DNA of 64,000 nt, taken from NCBI RefSeq assembly GCF_033001325.1, contig NZ_CP133111.1:3038001-3102000 (forward strand). The letters run 5' to 3'. The notes under the pieces are model-generated. The model was not told the DNA's origin and searched no databases. It saw nothing but the letters and a program-made list of their open reading frames with translations. Source of the DNA: Rhodopseudomonas sp. BAL398. Its GTDB lineage: Bacteria > Pseudomonadota > Alphaproteobacteria > Rhizobiales > Xanthobacteraceae. A program made the translations under genes and the position numbers. Positions 45,810 to 53,226 of this stretch are shown piece after piece (within the stretch, counting starts at the first letter, position 1; each line of letters begins with the position of its first letter).

Positions 45810-47417
45810 ATGAGCGTATCTCAAACGATCAACGCGCCGGGCCCGACCAGCGCGGCCACCGCGGCGGCCACGCCGACGGTCTCCGCCAAAGCCTGGCTGG
45901 CCGTGATCGGCGCGGTGCTCGGCGCGTTTCTCGCCGTGCTCAACATTCAGATCGTCAACGCCTCGCTGGCCGACGTGCAGGGCGCGATCGGCGCCGGCAT
46001 CGACGACGGCGGCTGGATCTCGACGTCCTACCTGATCGCCGAAATCGTGGTCATCCCGTTGAGCGGCTGGCTCGCCCGGGTGTTTTCGGTTCGCCGCTAT
46101 CTGCTGACCAACGCGGCGCTGTTTCTGGTGTTCTCGGTCGCCTGCGCGCTGGCGCGGGATCTGCCGCAGATGATCGTGATCCGCGCCTTACAGGGCTTCA
46201 GCGGCGGCGTGTTGATCCCGATGGCGTTCACGCTGATCATGATGCTGCTGCCGGCCGGCAAGCAGCCGGTCGGGCTGGCGCTGTTCGCGCTGTCGGCGAC
46301 GTTCGCGCCGGCGATCGGCCCGACCATTGGCGGCTATCTGACCGAAAACTGGGGCTGGCAATACATCTTCTACGTCAATCTGGTGCCCGGCGTGGTGATG
46401 ATCGCGATGCTGTTCGTGTCGCTCGAGCCGGAGCCGATGAAGCTGCATCTGCTGCGCGAGGGCGACTGGCCGGGCATCGCCACGATGGCGATCGGACTGG
46501 CCGCGCTGCAGACCGTGCTGGAAGAGGGCAACAAGGACGACTGGCTGGCCTCGCCGTTCATCCTGCGGCTGTCGATCGTCGCAGCGGTGGCGTTGGCGCT
46601 GTTCGTCGTGATCGAACTGACTTCGCGCAAACCGCTGCTCAATCTGCGGCTCCTGACTCGGCGCAATTTCGGCTTCGGCATGATCGCCAATTTCCTGATG
46701 GGCCTCGCGCTGTACGGCTCGGTGTTCATCCTGCCGCAATATCTGTCACGCATTCAGGGCTACAACGCCGAGCAGATCGGCATGGTGCTGGCATGGACCG
46801 GCCTGCCGCAGCTCGCGCTGATTCCGCTGGTGCCGGCGCTGATGAAGAAATTCGATGCGCGACTGTTGATCGCGGTCGGCTTCGCGCTGTTCGCCGCGTC
46901 GAATTTCATGAACATCTGGATGACGCCGGACTACGCGACCGATCAATTGTTCTGGCCCAACATCATCCGGGCGGTCGGCCAGGCGTTGGCGATGACGCCA
47001 TTGTCGGTCGTCGCCACCGCCGGCATCGAGAAGGAGAACGCCGGCAGCGCGTCCGGGCTGTTCAACATGATGCGCAACCTCGGCGGCGCGGTCGGCATCG
47101 CGATGCTGCAGACATTTCTCACCAAACGCGAGCAATATCACTCCAACGTGCTGATGCAGGCGGTGACACTGTTTGCCCAAGCGACCCGCGACCGGCTGGA
47201 GCATCTGACGCAATACTTCCTCGCCCACGGCGCCGGCAGTCCGGCGGACGCGCTGGCCCGCGCCGAAGTCGCGATCGGTCACATCGTACAGAAGCAGGCC
47301 TTCATCCTCGCCTTCAGCGACACCTTCTATCTGCTCGGCGTGGCCTTGGTGGGGGCGCTGGTGGCGGGGCTCTTCCTCAAGAAACCAAATCGGGTCAGCA
47401 CTGGCGGCGCGCACTGA
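45810..47417 (+). CDS. emrB: MFS drug-efflux transporter (DHA2/EmrB type)
   Basis: The 535-aa protein has 14 predicted helices and DHA2 motifs: VLNIQIVNASLADVQGAIGAGIDDGGWISTSY, WLARVFSVRRYLLTN (motif A), RALQGFSGGVLIPMAFTL and ATFAPAIGPTIGGYLTENWGWQ (motif C). Proton-driven export of toxic compounds is expected. It lies 19 bp downstream of the fusion-protein gene. Confidence 0.92.
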   Translation: MSVSQTINAPGPTSAATAAATPTVSAKAWLAVIGAVLGAFLAVLNIQIVNASLADVQGAIGAGIDDGGWISTSYLIAEIVVIPLSGWLARVFSVRRYLLTNAALFLVFSVACALARDLPQMIVIRALQGFSGGVLIPMAFTLIMMLLPAGKQPVGLALFALSATFAPAIGPTIGGYLTENWGWQYIFYVNLVPGVVMIAMLFVSLEPEPMKLHLLREGDWPGIATMAIGLAALQTVLEEGNKDDWLASPFILRLSIVAAVALALFVVIELTSRKPLLNLRLLTRRNFGFGMIANFLMGLALYGSVFILPQYLSRIQGYNAEQIGMVLAWTGLPQLALIPLVPALMKKFDARLLIAVGFALFAASNFMNIWMTPDYATDQLFWPNIIRAVGQALAMTPLSVVATAGIEKENAGSASGLFNMMRNLGGAVGIAMLQTFLTKREQYHSNVLMQAVTLFAQATRDRLEHLTQYFLAHGAGSPADALARAEVAIGHIVQKQAFILAFSDTFYLLGVALVGALVAGLFLKKPNRVSTGGAH

Positions 47418-47467
47418 GGCTAGGCGCGAATCCTGATCGCAAGTGACTTCTTGCCGCAGCCGCGCCA

Positions 47468-47492
47468 GGAACCTTGGCTAGTGAGCTCCGTT
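47468..47492 (+). promoter_or_regulatory. EcfG promoter of csbD
   Basis: GGAAC (47468-47472) is followed after exactly 16 bp by CGTT (47489-47492), a full match to the EcfG consensus GGAAC-N16-CGTT. It lies about 30 bp before the csbD start codon. Confidence 0.75.
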
Positions 47493-47522
47493 GTTTGGGC
47501 ACCAACAACGGAGGACGATCCG

Positions 47523-47723
47523 ATGGATTGGAATCGCATCGAAGGTAATTGGAAGGAATTCAAGGGCGCCGCCAAGGAGCAGTGGGGCAAGCTCACCGAC
47601 GACGACCTCGATCAGATCGAGGGCCGCCGCGAGCAGCTCGAAGGCAAGCTGCAGCAGCGCTACGGCTACGCCAAGGATCAAGTCAAAAGCGATGTCGACA
47701 GCTGGTTCGGCTCCTTGAAATAA
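47523..47723 (+). CDS. csbD: CsbD-family stress protein
   Basis: The 66-aa hydrophilic, helical protein starts MDWNRIEGNWKEFKGAAKEQWGKL and contains the CsbD pattern DDLDQIEGRREQLEGKLQQRYGYAKDQ. CsbD proteins are widespread general-stress products of unknown mechanism. A consensus EcfG promoter precedes it, GGAGG lies eight bases before the start, and a strong terminator follows, so it is a self-contained stress gene. Confidence 0.93.
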   Translation: MDWNRIEGNWKEFKGAAKEQWGKLTDDDLDQIEGRREQLEGKLQQRYGYAKDQVKSDVDSWFGSLK

Positions 47724-47740
47724 CCCCGGCTCACAGAGAA

Positions 47741-47767
47741 AGCCCCGGCGCATCGCCGGGGCTTTTT
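47741..47767 (+). terminator. Rho-independent terminator of csbD
   Basis: AGCCCCGGCG (47741-47750) pairs with CGCCGGGGCT (47754-47763) around a three-base loop and is followed by a T-run, 18 bp after the csbD stop. Confidence 0.88.
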
Positions 47768-47819
47768 TGTGATCGGATGAGCAGGACGACCGGACAGTGA
47801 CGGACCGATAGGCTCGGCC

Positions 47820-47975
47820 TTAAAAGACCGCGAGATATTTCAGCAGCGAAATGATGCCGATCACGATCACCACCGCGCGCGCGATCTGCTTGGCGCGGCC
47901 GTCGAGCGGCAACAAATTGATCAGATACAAGACCAGAATAACGACAAGAAACGTGATCAGAATACCGACGAGCAT
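47820..47975 (-). CDS. Small (51-aa) two-helix membrane protein, Thivi_2564-like
   Basis: Start at 47975 (GGGGGA upstream) gives MLVGILITFLVVILVLYL at the N-terminus, a short loop (LLPLDGRAKQIARA) and a second helix (VVIVIGIISLLKYLAVF). The arrangement matches a small inner-membrane family found in many Proteobacteria that I know as Thivi_2564-like. Its function is unknown. An EcfG-like promoter precedes it. Confidence 0.8.
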   Translation of the reverse strand: MLVGILITFLVVILVLYLINLLPLDGRAKQIARAVVIVIGIISLLKYLAVF

Positions 47976-48038
47976 GACAAATTCCCCCAACGGCCCAAAG
48001 CGATCTGCGCGGCCGCCGTGCTGTCCGCGCAATCAGAC

Positions 48039-48063
48039 AACAGGCCAGACGCCGATCGGTTCC
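48039..48063 (-). promoter_or_regulatory. EcfG-like promoter of the 51-aa membrane protein
   Basis: On the minus strand GGAAC (48059-48063) is followed after 16 bp by TGTT (48039-48042). The GTT core is intact and only the first base of the -10 differs from the consensus. The start codon lies about 63 bp downstream. Confidence 0.55.
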
Positions 48064-48092
48064 GTCGAAGGAACCAACCTCAAAGAGGATCG

Positions 48093-48767
48093 TCAGTCGG
48101 ACGCCATCACCGGAATATGCTGATAGCGCGAGCGGACAGCGGCTGAGGCGCGCGACAATTTCAATTCGCGGTCGTCGCGCGTCGATCCTTGCGCGACCAT
48201 CAGCCCATCATGCTCGGCGACCAGATCGCCCTTGCGCACGGTCGGGTCGTCCTCGATCTTGATCTTCGCCAATCCGAACTGGTTCTTGCCGTTGCAAGTG
48301 CAGCCCGCGACGATTTCGCTGCGATATTTGAACGCGTTGGGCAGTTCAGAATAGCGTTTGCCGCTCTTGGTGACGGCATTGTCGATCGTGCCGCCGCCAT
48401 AGATGACGTTGGTCTCGCTGGCCGGGCAAAAGCTGTTGCAGGTTTCCGCCTTGCTTTGCCCGCCGGTGGCGGCAAGCGGGAAGTAACGGCCATCGCAGCT
48501 TCGCACGCAATAGGCCTGGGTGCCGCCCGAATAGCTCCGGCGCGGCGTCGACACGGCCCGATCCGATCCTGGGCGATCCGGCGATATATCACTTTCCCCG
48601 CCATAGGACATCGGCCGCATCGGCGATGGCGCATAGTCGTGTTGCGGCGCCACCAGACCGCCGAACAGGGCGCTGAAAAAATCCTCGGCGTGGGCGGATT
48701 GGCTCGCCCCGGCGACCAGCAACACGGCCGCCGCCGCACACCATCCGATCCGGCTTGAGCTAGACAT
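48093..48767 (-). CDS. Secreted DUF2865 protein
   Basis: The 224-aa protein has a signal peptide (about residues 1-27, ending QSAHAED) and the DUF2865 signature YCVRSCDGRYFPL with CNSFCPASETNVIYGG and CTCNGKNQFGLAKI. The six or so cysteines suggest disulfides in the periplasm. The family is largely confined to Bradyrhizobium relatives and has no known function. It follows the L,D-transpeptidase gene by 24 bp and is probably co-transcribed from its promoter. Confidence 0.88.
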   Translation of the reverse strand: MSSSSRIGWCAAAAVLLVAGASQSAHAEDFFSALFGGLVAPQHDYAPSPMRPMSYGGESDISPDRPGSDRAVSTPRRSYSGGTQAYCVRSCDGRYFPLAATGGQSKAETCNSFCPASETNVIYGGGTIDNAVTKSGKRYSELPNAFKYRSEIVAGCTCNGKNQFGLAKIKIEDDPTVRKGDLVAEHDGLMVAQGSTRDDRELKLSRASAAVRSRYQHIPVMASD

Positions 48768-48791
48768 TTTTCATCTCCGGCCTCGATGGAC

Positions 48792-49565
48792 TTAGTAGAT
48801 TTCCGATCCGGAAAGGTTCATGGCCTGACGTTCGACCTGTCCGGCACGACCTGAGGCCGGCTGCGCCATGGCATGACGCGTCGCCACCGAGCGGCGCGCT
48901 TCAAGGTGCGATGCGGATTTCGGCAGCACCACCACCTTGGCGCCGACCTGAACCCGGCTGAACAGATCTTCGACGTCCGCATTGGTCAGACGGATACATC
49001 CCGATGACACGAACTTGCCGATCGTCGACGGATCATTGGTGCCGTGAATGCGATATTCGCTATTTCCGAGATACATCGCCCTGGCGCCCAGCGGGTTGCC
49101 CGGACCACCAGCCATGAAGCGCGGCAGATAAGGCTGGCGCGCGATCATCTCGGCCGGCGGCCGCCAATCCGGCCATTCGGCCTTGCGGGTGATGGTTTGA
49201 ACGCCGGACCAGGTGAAGCCCTCGCGGCCAACACCGACGCCGTAACGGATCGCACGGCCCTGGCCCAGCACGTAATACAACGCAGTATGACCGGTATCGA
49301 TGACGATGGTTCCGGGAGGCTGCGTGGTGTCATAGTCGACAACGGCCCGGCGCAGCCTGTCGTCGAGTTCGCCTGAACCGTCACTGGGCGCAAAGGCCTC
49401 GTTCGCGCCATACGCAGCGCTTTGCTGCTGCGTCGGATAGCCCATGCTCTGCGCCGAAGCCTGCGTGGTCGACATAAGCGGGACCACGAAGAAAGCCGCG
49501 GCAACCAGGAGCGGGCCATAACTGCGGGACCGCTGCGCGTTCTTTGCGGAAATTGTTACTGCCAT
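48792..49565 (-). CDS. L,D-transpeptidase (YkuD/ErfK domain)
   Basis: The 257-aa protein has a signal sequence (about residues 1-39, ending TTQASAQS). The YkuD catalytic domain shows TIVIDTGHTALYYVLGQGRAIRYGVGVGREGF and the active-site segment YRIHGTNDPSTIGKFVSSGCIRL with His and Cys. It likely makes 3-3 peptidoglycan cross-links or links protein to the wall. A perfect EcfG promoter lies 42 bp upstream of the start, suggesting wall strengthening in stress. Confidence 0.93.
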   Translation of the reverse strand: MAVTISAKNAQRSRSYGPLLVAAAFFVVPLMSTTQASAQSMGYPTQQQSAAYGANEAFAPSDGSGELDDRLRRAVVDYDTTQPPGTIVIDTGHTALYYVLGQGRAIRYGVGVGREGFTWSGVQTITRKAEWPDWRPPAEMIARQPYLPRFMAGGPGNPLGARAMYLGNSEYRIHGTNDPSTIGKFVSSGCIRLTNADVEDLFSRVQVGAKVVVLPKSASHLEARRSVATRHAMAQPASGRAGQVERQAMNLSGSEIY

Positions 49566-49607
49566 GGTCGTGCCCCTAATTCAGCGTCGCGATGTTGTCG
49601 CAGGATG

Positions 49608-49632
49608 AACGCATTGGGTGACCATGCGTTCC
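49608..49632 (-). promoter_or_regulatory. EcfG promoter of the L,D-transpeptidase operon
   Basis: On the minus strand GGAAC (49628-49632) is followed after exactly 16 bp by CGTT (49608-49611), a full consensus match. It drives towards the start at 49565. Confidence 0.75.
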
Positions 49633-49728
49633 ATTGGCACTTGCGAGAGCCCCGGGGGCGACTGGCAACGGGTTAACTGACAGACAAAGGTCAGTTAGTT
49701 GGCGGGGGCCCTGCTGCTGTCGGCACCT

Positions 49729-49753
49729 GGAACTAACGGAACATTGCTCGGTT
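49729..49753 (+). promoter_or_regulatory. EcfG-like promoter of the AI-2E family gene
   Basis: GGAAC (49729-49733) is followed after 16 bp by GGTT (49750-49753), one mismatch from CGTT. A second GGAAC at 49739 has no matching -10. The start codon is 60 bp downstream. Confidence 0.5.
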
Positions 49754-49813
49754 GAGATTGTGCCGAACCGGCCATCGCGCATTCTGCGCCGACCTTGGGT
49801 GGATGATTTGCGT

Positions 49814-50908
49814 ATGCTTCCTGTCGAATCAGTCGGCACGCCCGTTCCGGACAGTAATGACGCACGCCCTCCCTTGTTTCGGCGCCTCGATGCGGTCGCC
49901 ATTAGCCTGATCGGCCTGCTGATCATTGTCATTGCCGCCGCGCTTTATGTTGGAAAGCCGTTCTTCCTGCCGATCGTGACCGCATTCGTGGTCGGCACCA
50001 TGCTGTCACCGGCAGCATCCTTGCTGGAGCGGCATCGGATCCCGCGGCCGGTTTCCGCGGTCCTGATTGTCACCATCGCGCTGGCGGCCGTGATCTTCAT
50101 GGTGGGACTGATTTCGGCGCCGCTGATCGAATGGAGCAGCCGGCTTCCGGAACTCGGATCGCTGTTGCGGGACAAGCTTCATATCTTCGACCGGCCGGTG
50201 GAGATGTGGCGGCAATTGCAGGTGACGCTGGGCGGCAGCGAGATTCTCCCGGCAGCCTCGATTCAGATGCCGAAGATCGACTGGATGCAGCCGACATTGG
50301 CGTTTTTGTCGCCGACCTTTACGGAAATCTTGCTGTTTCTCGCCACCCTTGTGCTGTTCGTCGCAAGCTGGAAAGACCTGCGCCGGGCTCTGGTGATGAC
50401 CTTTGCGGGGCGCGACGCGCGGCTGCGCACGCTGCGGATTCTGAACGAGATCGAAGGCAGTCTCGGCGGTTATTTGCTGACGGTAACCAGCATCAATCTG
50501 GGGTATGGCGCGGTCACCGGCGTGATCTGCGTGGTCGCCGGGATGCCGAACCCGGCCGGGCTCGGGGCGCTGGCCGCCACGCTGAATTTCTTCCCGATCA
50601 TCGGCCCCTTCGTGATGTTCGTGATCCTGACCGTGGTCGGGATCATCTCGTTTCCGACGCTCGGCGCCGGGCTGGTGGCGCCGCTGGCCTTTGTCGGACT
50701 GACCTTTATCGAGGGGCACTTCATAACCCCGACAATCATCGGACGACGCCTGTCGCTGAACGCCTTGGCGGTGTTCATCGCGCTGGCGTTCTGGACCTGG
50801 CTGTGGGGACCGATGGGCGGTTTTCTCGCCTCGCCTTTGCTGATCGTGGCGCTGATCCTCAAAGAGCATCTGATGCCCGACGATGCGCCCCAGCTGCCGG
50901 GCCGCTGA
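49814..50908 (+). CDS. AI-2E family (PerM-like) membrane transporter
   Basis: ATG at 49814 gives 364 aa with seven or eight transmembrane helices. The family features are LLIIVIAAALYVGKPFFLPI, a long central soluble segment, LGGYLLTVTSINLGYGAVTG, FFPIIGPFVMFVILTVVG and a C-terminal FIEGHFITPTIIGRRLSLNA. Members have been linked to autoinducer-2 export or to ion/proton antiport; the substrate here is not known. An EcfG-like promoter lies upstream. Confidence 0.9.
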   Translation: MLPVESVGTPVPDSNDARPPLFRRLDAVAISLIGLLIIVIAAALYVGKPFFLPIVTAFVVGTMLSPAASLLERHRIPRPVSAVLIVTIALAAVIFMVGLISAPLIEWSSRLPELGSLLRDKLHIFDRPVEMWRQLQVTLGGSEILPAASIQMPKIDWMQPTLAFLSPTFTEILLFLATLVLFVASWKDLRRALVMTFAGRDARLRTLRILNEIEGSLGGYLLTVTSINLGYGAVTGVICVVAGMPNPAGLGALAATLNFFPIIGPFVMFVILTVVGIISFPTLGAGLVAPLAFVGLTFIEGHFITPTIIGRRLSLNALAVFIALAFWTWLWGPMGGFLASPLLIVALILKEHLMPDDAPQLPGR

Positions 50909-50995
50909 CCGGCACTCGCCACCAACAGCCCGGCTAGAGCCGTTCTGTTTTTATGGAATCAGGCCTGGGCTTCGGAGCGCTCACAACGGGCACTG

Positions 50996-51101
50996 CCTCA
51001 TGGTGAGGAGGCGCGAAGCGCCGTCTCGAACCATGCGCCGCAGACCATCCGGCTCCTCATCCTTCGAGACGCCCGGCTTTGCCGGGCTCCTCAGGATGAG
51101 G
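50996..51101. repeat. Rhizobiales dispersed intergenic repeat (CCTCAT...ATGAGG type)
   Basis: The element runs from CCTCATGGTGAGGAGGCGCG to CTCAGGATGAGG. It includes the hairpins CTCATCC/GGATGAG and GCCCGGC-TTT-GCCGGGC (near 51071-51087). Similar copies are abundant in Bradyrhizobium-group genomes. It lies in the 350-bp gap after the AI-2E family gene; the rest of that gap shows nothing recognisable. Confidence 0.72.
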
Positions 51102-51259
51102 ACTCAGTCCCCTTGGGAACGACCAAATCCGCTTCTATCAATCGACGAAGCGCTCTGGTGCCGTTCATCTTGCAAGGGTGGCAAGGGTGGGATTTGTCTG
51201 GCTGGCATTGCGCAGCCAGCGGCGGCGCTTATGGGCGGCGGATTTCGCCAGGCAACGCG

Positions 51260-51634
51260 TCACGTCACGCAGCGGCCGGGTTGCAACAGCCTGGCCACGT
51301 CGGTCAACACGCTCACGACCGGTTCGCACGCGACCATCGCCCGGCGGCGTAGGGACGATTTCTGCGGATCGGGGGCGCGGCGCGCCGCCTGAGCTGTGGG
51401 AATCCGCAGCAAGATCGATTGGTTCACCAGATTGATTCCGATGGTCTGGCTAGCTTGAATTCGCCTGGTGGTGATTCCGCGATCCGATTTGCCGACACGG
51501 TTGATGTCGTGCATTGATGCGGGCGTTTCGAGCCGAGCTTGCGAGAGATCCCCGCCCGAGGCGAGGCGGGCGGCGCCGAGTGTGAGGGTCACGGCTATCG
51601 AACAGATTACAATTCCGCGCACGCGCTTGGACAT
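51260..51634 (-). CDS. Small secreted hypothetical protein
   Basis: Start at 51634 (GTG at 51643 also possible) gives 124 aa with an N-terminal signal (about residues 1-27, MSKRVRGIVICSIAVTLTLG...). The C-terminus VACEPVVSVLTDVARLLQPGRCVT, with two cysteines, resembles the end of several uncharacterised Bradyrhizobium-group secreted proteins I recall. No function is known. A CGAAC-N16-CGTT element (51679-51703) upstream is one base from the EcfG consensus. Confidence 0.65.
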   Translation of the reverse strand: MSKRVRGIVICSIAVTLTLGAARLASGGDLSQARLETPASMHDINRVGKSDRGITTRRIQASQTIGINLVNQSILLRIPTAQAARRAPDPQKSSLRRRAMVACEPVVSVLTDVARLLQPGRCVT

Positions 51635-51678
51635 GGTGATCACCGCTGTTGTATCGCCGCGACGTCAATCCAAGACAG

Positions 51679-51703
51679 AACGAGGGAACCGGCATGGGGT
51701 TCG
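51679..51703 (-). promoter_or_regulatory. Near-consensus EcfG element before the small secreted protein
   Basis: On the minus strand CGAAC (51699-51703) is followed after 16 bp by CGTT (51679-51682). The first G of the -35 is replaced by C, so the call is weak. It lies about 45 bp before the start at 51634. Confidence 0.35.
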
Positions 51704-51749
51704 GGCGATAGCAATCAATTAACTGTGTAAAAAATAGCGCCCTGGAGTC

Positions 51750-51774
51750 GGAACGACTGGGGTCGGCAAGCGTC
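51750..51774 (+). promoter_or_regulatory. EcfG-like element before a candidate small RNA
   Basis: GGAAC (51750-51754) is followed after 16 bp by CGTC (51771-51774). The last base of the -10 differs from CGTT. No protein-coding gene follows on this strand, only an intrinsic terminator about 50-90 bp downstream. Confidence 0.4.
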
Positions 51775-51780
51775 GTACCG

Positions 51781-51862
51781 CAAGCCGGTTAGTCCCTCTG
51801 CCCCAAATTGACCGGTGATGCGGAGCGCAGCTGTGGTGATGCCAGCTGCGCTCCGTTTTTTT
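51781..51862 (+). ncRNA. Candidate small RNA near phyR
   Basis: Between an EcfG-like promoter and a strong intrinsic terminator lies a stretch of about 80 bp without a credible ORF. It carries an unpaired-looking C-rich segment (GTCCCTCTGCCCC, 51792-51804), a feature of several alphaproteobacterial regulatory RNAs. The start is set about 7 bp after the -10 and the end at the T-run. Existence is inferred from signals only; no RNA family was recognised. Confidence 0.4.
51822..51862 (+). terminator. Orphan rho-independent terminator
   Basis: GGAGCGCAGCTG (51822-51833) pairs perfectly with CAGCTGCGCTCC (51843-51854), followed by G and seven T residues (51856-51862). It points along the plus strand, where the nearest upstream gene ended 900 bp earlier. 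Confidence 0.85.
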
Positions 51863-51913
51863 GCGGCGTCGTCAGGCGATGATGAAAAGTGCGCCGCCCG
51901 CTCGCAAACGCAA

Positions 51914-51936
51914 ACGGGGCGGCAAAGCCGCCCCGT
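51914..51936 (-). terminator. Hairpin after phyR
   Basis: ACGGGGCGGC (51914-51923) and GCCGCCCCGT (51927-51936) form a perfect 10-bp stem with a three-base loop, 25 bp beyond the phyR stop. It is followed by a weak T-rich stretch on the minus strand. Confidence 0.6.
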
Positions 51937-51961
51937 GACGTATTTCAATGAGATCAGGCGG

Positions 51962-52768
51962 TCAGGACGCAGCGGCGGTTGTCGGCCGGTTGCGGGAATT
52001 GCGCTGAAAGAACAACGCCTGGCTTGCCACCGCCGACACCATCGCCGGCTGGAACGGTTTTGAGATCAGGAACGCCGGCTCCGGTCGTTCGCCGGTCAGG
52101 AAGCGTTCCGGGTAAGCCGTGATGAACACCACCGGGACTTCGAACTCGCGCAACAATTCGTTGACGGCGTCGAGGCCGGAGCTGCCATCGGCCAGCTGGA
52201 TGTCGGCCAGGATCAGGCCGGGCTTCTTGGTCTTCGCCAGCGCAAGCGCGTCCGAATGGGTCCGCGCGACGCCAATGACATTATGACCGAGGTTCTTGAC
52301 CAGGCTCTCCAGATCCATCGCGATGAAGGTTTCATCCTCGATGATCAGCACGTCGGTGGCGATCTCCGCGGCCATCTCCCGGCCCGCGGCATCGGCCAGC
52401 TTGCGGATTTCGGCGACGTCGGTGCGCAGCACGAAGGCGACTTCCTCCTCGGAAAAGCCTTCCAGCGACAGCAGAAGAAAGGCCTGCCGCGGCAGCGGGG
52501 TGAGGTTGGCGATCCGGTGCTCGGACGGCATCGGCAACGTCGCGACATGCGGATCGTCGTTGAGCGCCACCGAATTCCAGATCTGGGTGAACAGCCGAAA
52601 CAAAGCCGCGCGCGGTCCGTGCTGTTCGTCGAGCAGCGACGGGTCCTGCAGCAGGGCTTCCAGCATCGCTCCGACATAGGCGTCGCCGGAGGCTTGGCTG
52701 CCGGTCAAAGCGCGGGCATAGCGCCGCAACAACGGCAAATGTTCAGCAACTAGCTGTGATCGTGACAT
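51962..52768 (-). CDS. phyR: PhyR anti-anti-sigma response regulator
   Basis: Start at 52768 gives 268 aa. The N-terminal part (about residues 5-130) is a sigma-factor mimic resembling EcfG regions 2 and 4 (LLRRYARALTGSQASGDAYV, LPRQAFLLLSLEGFSEEEVAFVL). A receiver domain follows, with the acidic pair in LIIEDETFIAMD, phospho-acceptor Asp189 in LILADIQLADG, Thr in VVFITAYPERF and Lys in LISKPFQP. When phosphorylated, PhyR binds NepR and frees EcfG. It is divergent from nepR-ecfG. Confidence 0.97.
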   Translation of the reverse strand: MSRSQLVAEHLPLLRRYARALTGSQASGDAYVGAMLEALLQDPSLLDEQHGPRAALFRLFTQIWNSVALNDDPHVATLPMPSEHRIANLTPLPRQAFLLLSLEGFSEEEVAFVLRTDVAEIRKLADAAGREMAAEIATDVLIIEDETFIAMDLESLVKNLGHNVIGVARTHSDALALAKTKKPGLILADIQLADGSSGLDAVNELLREFEVPVVFITAYPERFLTGERPEPAFLISKPFQPAMVSAVASQALFFQRNSRNRPTTAAAS

Positions 52769-52856
52769 CCCCACTCCATAAAGGTCGCCGAAAAAAGTAC
52801 CCAATAAGGCCTGGAGCCCTGACGGGCGGACCGAGGCCCTCTGGTATCTCCTAACT

Positions 52857-52881
52857 TACGTCCCAGTGTGACAAAAGTTCC
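52857..52881 (-). promoter_or_regulatory. EcfG promoter of phyR
   Basis: On the minus strand GGAAC (52877-52881) is followed after 16 bp by CGTA (52857-52860), one mismatch from CGTT. Autoregulation of the phyR-nepR-ecfG locus by EcfG is well established in relatives. Confidence 0.6.
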
Positions 52882-52890
52882 ATCACTCCC

Positions 52891-52915
52891 GGAACTTTGC
52901 GGCCGGATCGGAATT
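52891..52915 (+). promoter_or_regulatory. Possible EcfG promoter of nepR-ecfG
   Basis: GGAAC at 52891-52895 faces the nepR gene, 9 bp from the phyR GGAAC in head-to-head order. After 16 bp the sequence is AATT rather than CGTT, so only the -35 is convincing. Confidence 0.4.
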
Positions 52916-53007
52916 AGACCGACAGTGATGCTGCAAAGGCTTCAAAAATCAAGGAAAATCCCTGAGGTTTGAGGGAACGATCCTTCGGGGAACACATTGG
53001 AACCATC

Positions 53008-53223
53008 ATGAAAGATTTCAAGGCTCAGGCCGATAAGAAGTCCACACCCGGAAAGCAGGGTGGCCTCAACGCCGAGATCCAGTCGCGCATCGGGCATCAA
53101 TTACGCGCGATGTACGATGATGTCGTGCGCCAGGGGGTCCCTGATCGGTTTGCTGAATTGATCAAAAAGCTCGACGACCCGGAAAAAGCCGGGTCCAGCG
53201 CAAACCCGGATGGGAGGGATTGA
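53008..53223 (+). CDS. nepR: NepR anti-sigma factor
   Basis: The 71-aa protein starts at 53008. The NepR helices are LNAEIQSRIGHQLRAMYDDVVRQGVPDRFAELIKKLDD, preceded by a flexible charged N-terminus. It binds and inactivates EcfG until phosphorylated PhyR displaces it. It ends 3 bp before ecfG, so the two are co-translated. Confidence 0.95.
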   Translation: MKDFKAQADKKSTPGKQGGLNAEIQSRIGHQLRAMYDDVVRQGVPDRFAELIKKLDDPEKAGSSANPDGRD

Positions 53224-53226
53224 AAG

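Noticed and set aside
48066-48091. GGAAC-N16-CGTC on the plus strand
   Set aside because: It points against the DUF2865 gene and no plus-strand gene follows.
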